Assembly: GCA_021203665.1 (NCBI GenBank)
Contig: JAJQAT010000023.1
Coordinates: forward strand, 2,309-17,535
Source: Bacillota bacterium
GTDB taxonomy: Bacteria; Bacillota; Clostridia; UBA1381
Reading direction: 5' to 3'
Length of the DNA: 15,227 nt
A program made the translations under genes and the position numbers. Shown one piece after another: positions 14,507 to 15,227 of this stretch. Each line of letters opens with the position of its first letter. The stretch's first letter is position 1. The notes under the pieces are model-generated. The model was not told where the DNA came from. It searched no databases and saw only the letters and a list, made by a program, of their open reading frames with translations.

Positions 14507-15227
14507 ATGAAGAAGCTTATTTTAGACGGAAGTGAAAAGCTGAATATTCCCCTTGACGAGGCTCAGGCGGACACGCTCGTTAAGTATGCCGATTTGCTCA
14601 AGGAGTGGAACGGCAAAATAAATCTCACCGCGATAACCGACGACGAGGGCATTGCGGAAAAGCATTTTTTGGATAGTCTGACGGCTTTGCAGACGGGTCT
14701 TGTCAAGGGCAGGGTCATAGACGTCGGCACGGGCGCGGGATTTCCGGGACTTGTGCTTAAAATCGCAAAGCCCGAAATTGAGCTGACCCTGCTTGACAGC
14801 CTTAACAAGCGCATTAATTTTTTAAAGGACGTGTGCGGTAAATGCGGTATTGACGGCGTGGAGCTTGTACATTCGCGCGCGGAGGACGGCGGCAAAAGCA
14901 TAGCGTACCGCGGACAGTTTGACACGGTTGTATCGCGCGCCGTGGCGAACCTCACCGTGCTTTCGGAATGGTGCATACCGTTTTTGAGGCAGGGCGGATA
15001 TTTCCTCGCGCTTAAAGGCCCTCTTGCGGACGAGGAGCTAAAGGACGCAGGGCGGGTGATAAAAATTCTGGGCGGCAGGATAGAGGACGTGTTTAACGCC
15101 GAAATTCCGTTCACCGACCTCAAGCACAAGATAATTATTATAAAAAAAGTAGGACAAACTCCGCTTAAATACCCAAGAAAACCGGGTATTGCGGCAAAAA
15201 ATCCTATCGGAACCTGTTATAATTTGG
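14507..15227 (+). CDS. rsmG: 16S rRNA (guanine-527-N7)-methyltransferase, 3' end cut by window
   Basis: A SAM-dependent methyltransferase that modifies G527 of 16S rRNA; its loss gives low-level streptomycin resistance in other bacteria. The 240 codons visible are open to the last base with no stop. Family marks are NLTAITD near residue 40, HFLDSL (about 54), the SAM-binding loop D72-V-G-T-G-A-G-F-P-G81, SRAVANL (about 145), and the C-terminal KYPRKPG. The family normally ends soon after KYPRKPG-x4-PI, at about 240 residues, so only a few residues should be missing; the reading beyond that point (GTCYNL) is slightly longer than usual. GGAG (14499-14502) precedes ATG 14507 by 4 nt, 10 bp after the SGNH stop. 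It is the last visible gene of the operon, away from the mnmG partner seen in many bacteria. Confidence 0.94.
   Translation, partial: MKKLILDGSEKLNIPLDEAQADTLVKYADLLKEWNGKINLTAITDDEGIAEKHFLDSLTALQTGLVKGRVIDVGTGAGFPGLVLKIAKPEIELTLLDSLNKRINFLKDVCGKCGIDGVELVHSRAEDGGKSIAYRGQFDTVVSRAVANLTVLSEWCIPFLRQGGYFLALKGPLADEELKDAGRVIKILGGRIEDVFNAEIPFTDLKHKIIIIKKVGQTPLKYPRKPGIAAKNPIGTCYNL

Overview
The window looks like chromosomal DNA from a low-to-mid GC Firmicute, most likely an uncultured or gut-type member of the Clostridia. The basis is strong AAGGAGG-like Shine-Dalgarno sites, TTGaca/TATAAT promoters with 17-bp spacing, and family content: a K+-dependent membrane pyrophosphatase, a DegV protein, TrmL, a YtvI-like AI-2E family protein, an archaeal-type phosphoglycerate mutase homologue and a copper-amine-oxidase-N 'stalk' domain. 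Genus and species cannot be read from the sequence. I see no tRNA, rRNA, CRISPR array, transposase or phage gene.

Layout. (1) 1-2294: an AT-rich promoter region, then hppA (ion-pumping pyrophosphatase) as a single-gene unit closed by a hairpin terminator. (2) 2363-4552: a good extended -10 promoter driving a DUF5662 protein and a cardiolipin synthase, closed by a strong hairpin terminator that also serves the convergent gene on the other side. (3) 4562-4804, minus strand: an 80-residue protein I do not recognise. (4) 4805-5137: a 333-bp intergenic region with a perfect 14-bp palindrome, a strong rightward promoter and an unusual 128-bp imperfect inverted repeat that begins almost at the predicted transcription start. 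(5) 5138 to the window end: nine tightly packed rightward genes, apparently one operon: DUF362/ferredoxin protein, trmL, degV family, phosphoglycerate mutase-like protein (proposed homoserine kinase type), AI-2E family membrane protein, metG, glmM, a secreted SGNH hydrolase with an N-terminal stalk domain, and rsmG (cut by the window end). Gaps within it are at most about 42 bp and one junction overlaps.

The operon mixes translation genes (trmL, metG, rsmG), cell-wall precursor synthesis (glmM), a secreted hydrolase and lipid/membrane functions (degV, AI-2E family). Such housekeeping strings are common in Clostridia. The least ordinary signal is the rod-like inverted repeat in the leader of this operon. 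About 50 base pairs can form over 4982-5109. Its basal helix would hold the first purine-rich SD-like stretch of the transcript, and it competes with a second GCAA-capped hairpin just ahead of the first gene's ribosome binding site. It could be a structured regulatory 5' leader, a small RNA, or a miniature palindromic mobile element; a genome-wide copy search and covariation analysis would distinguish these.
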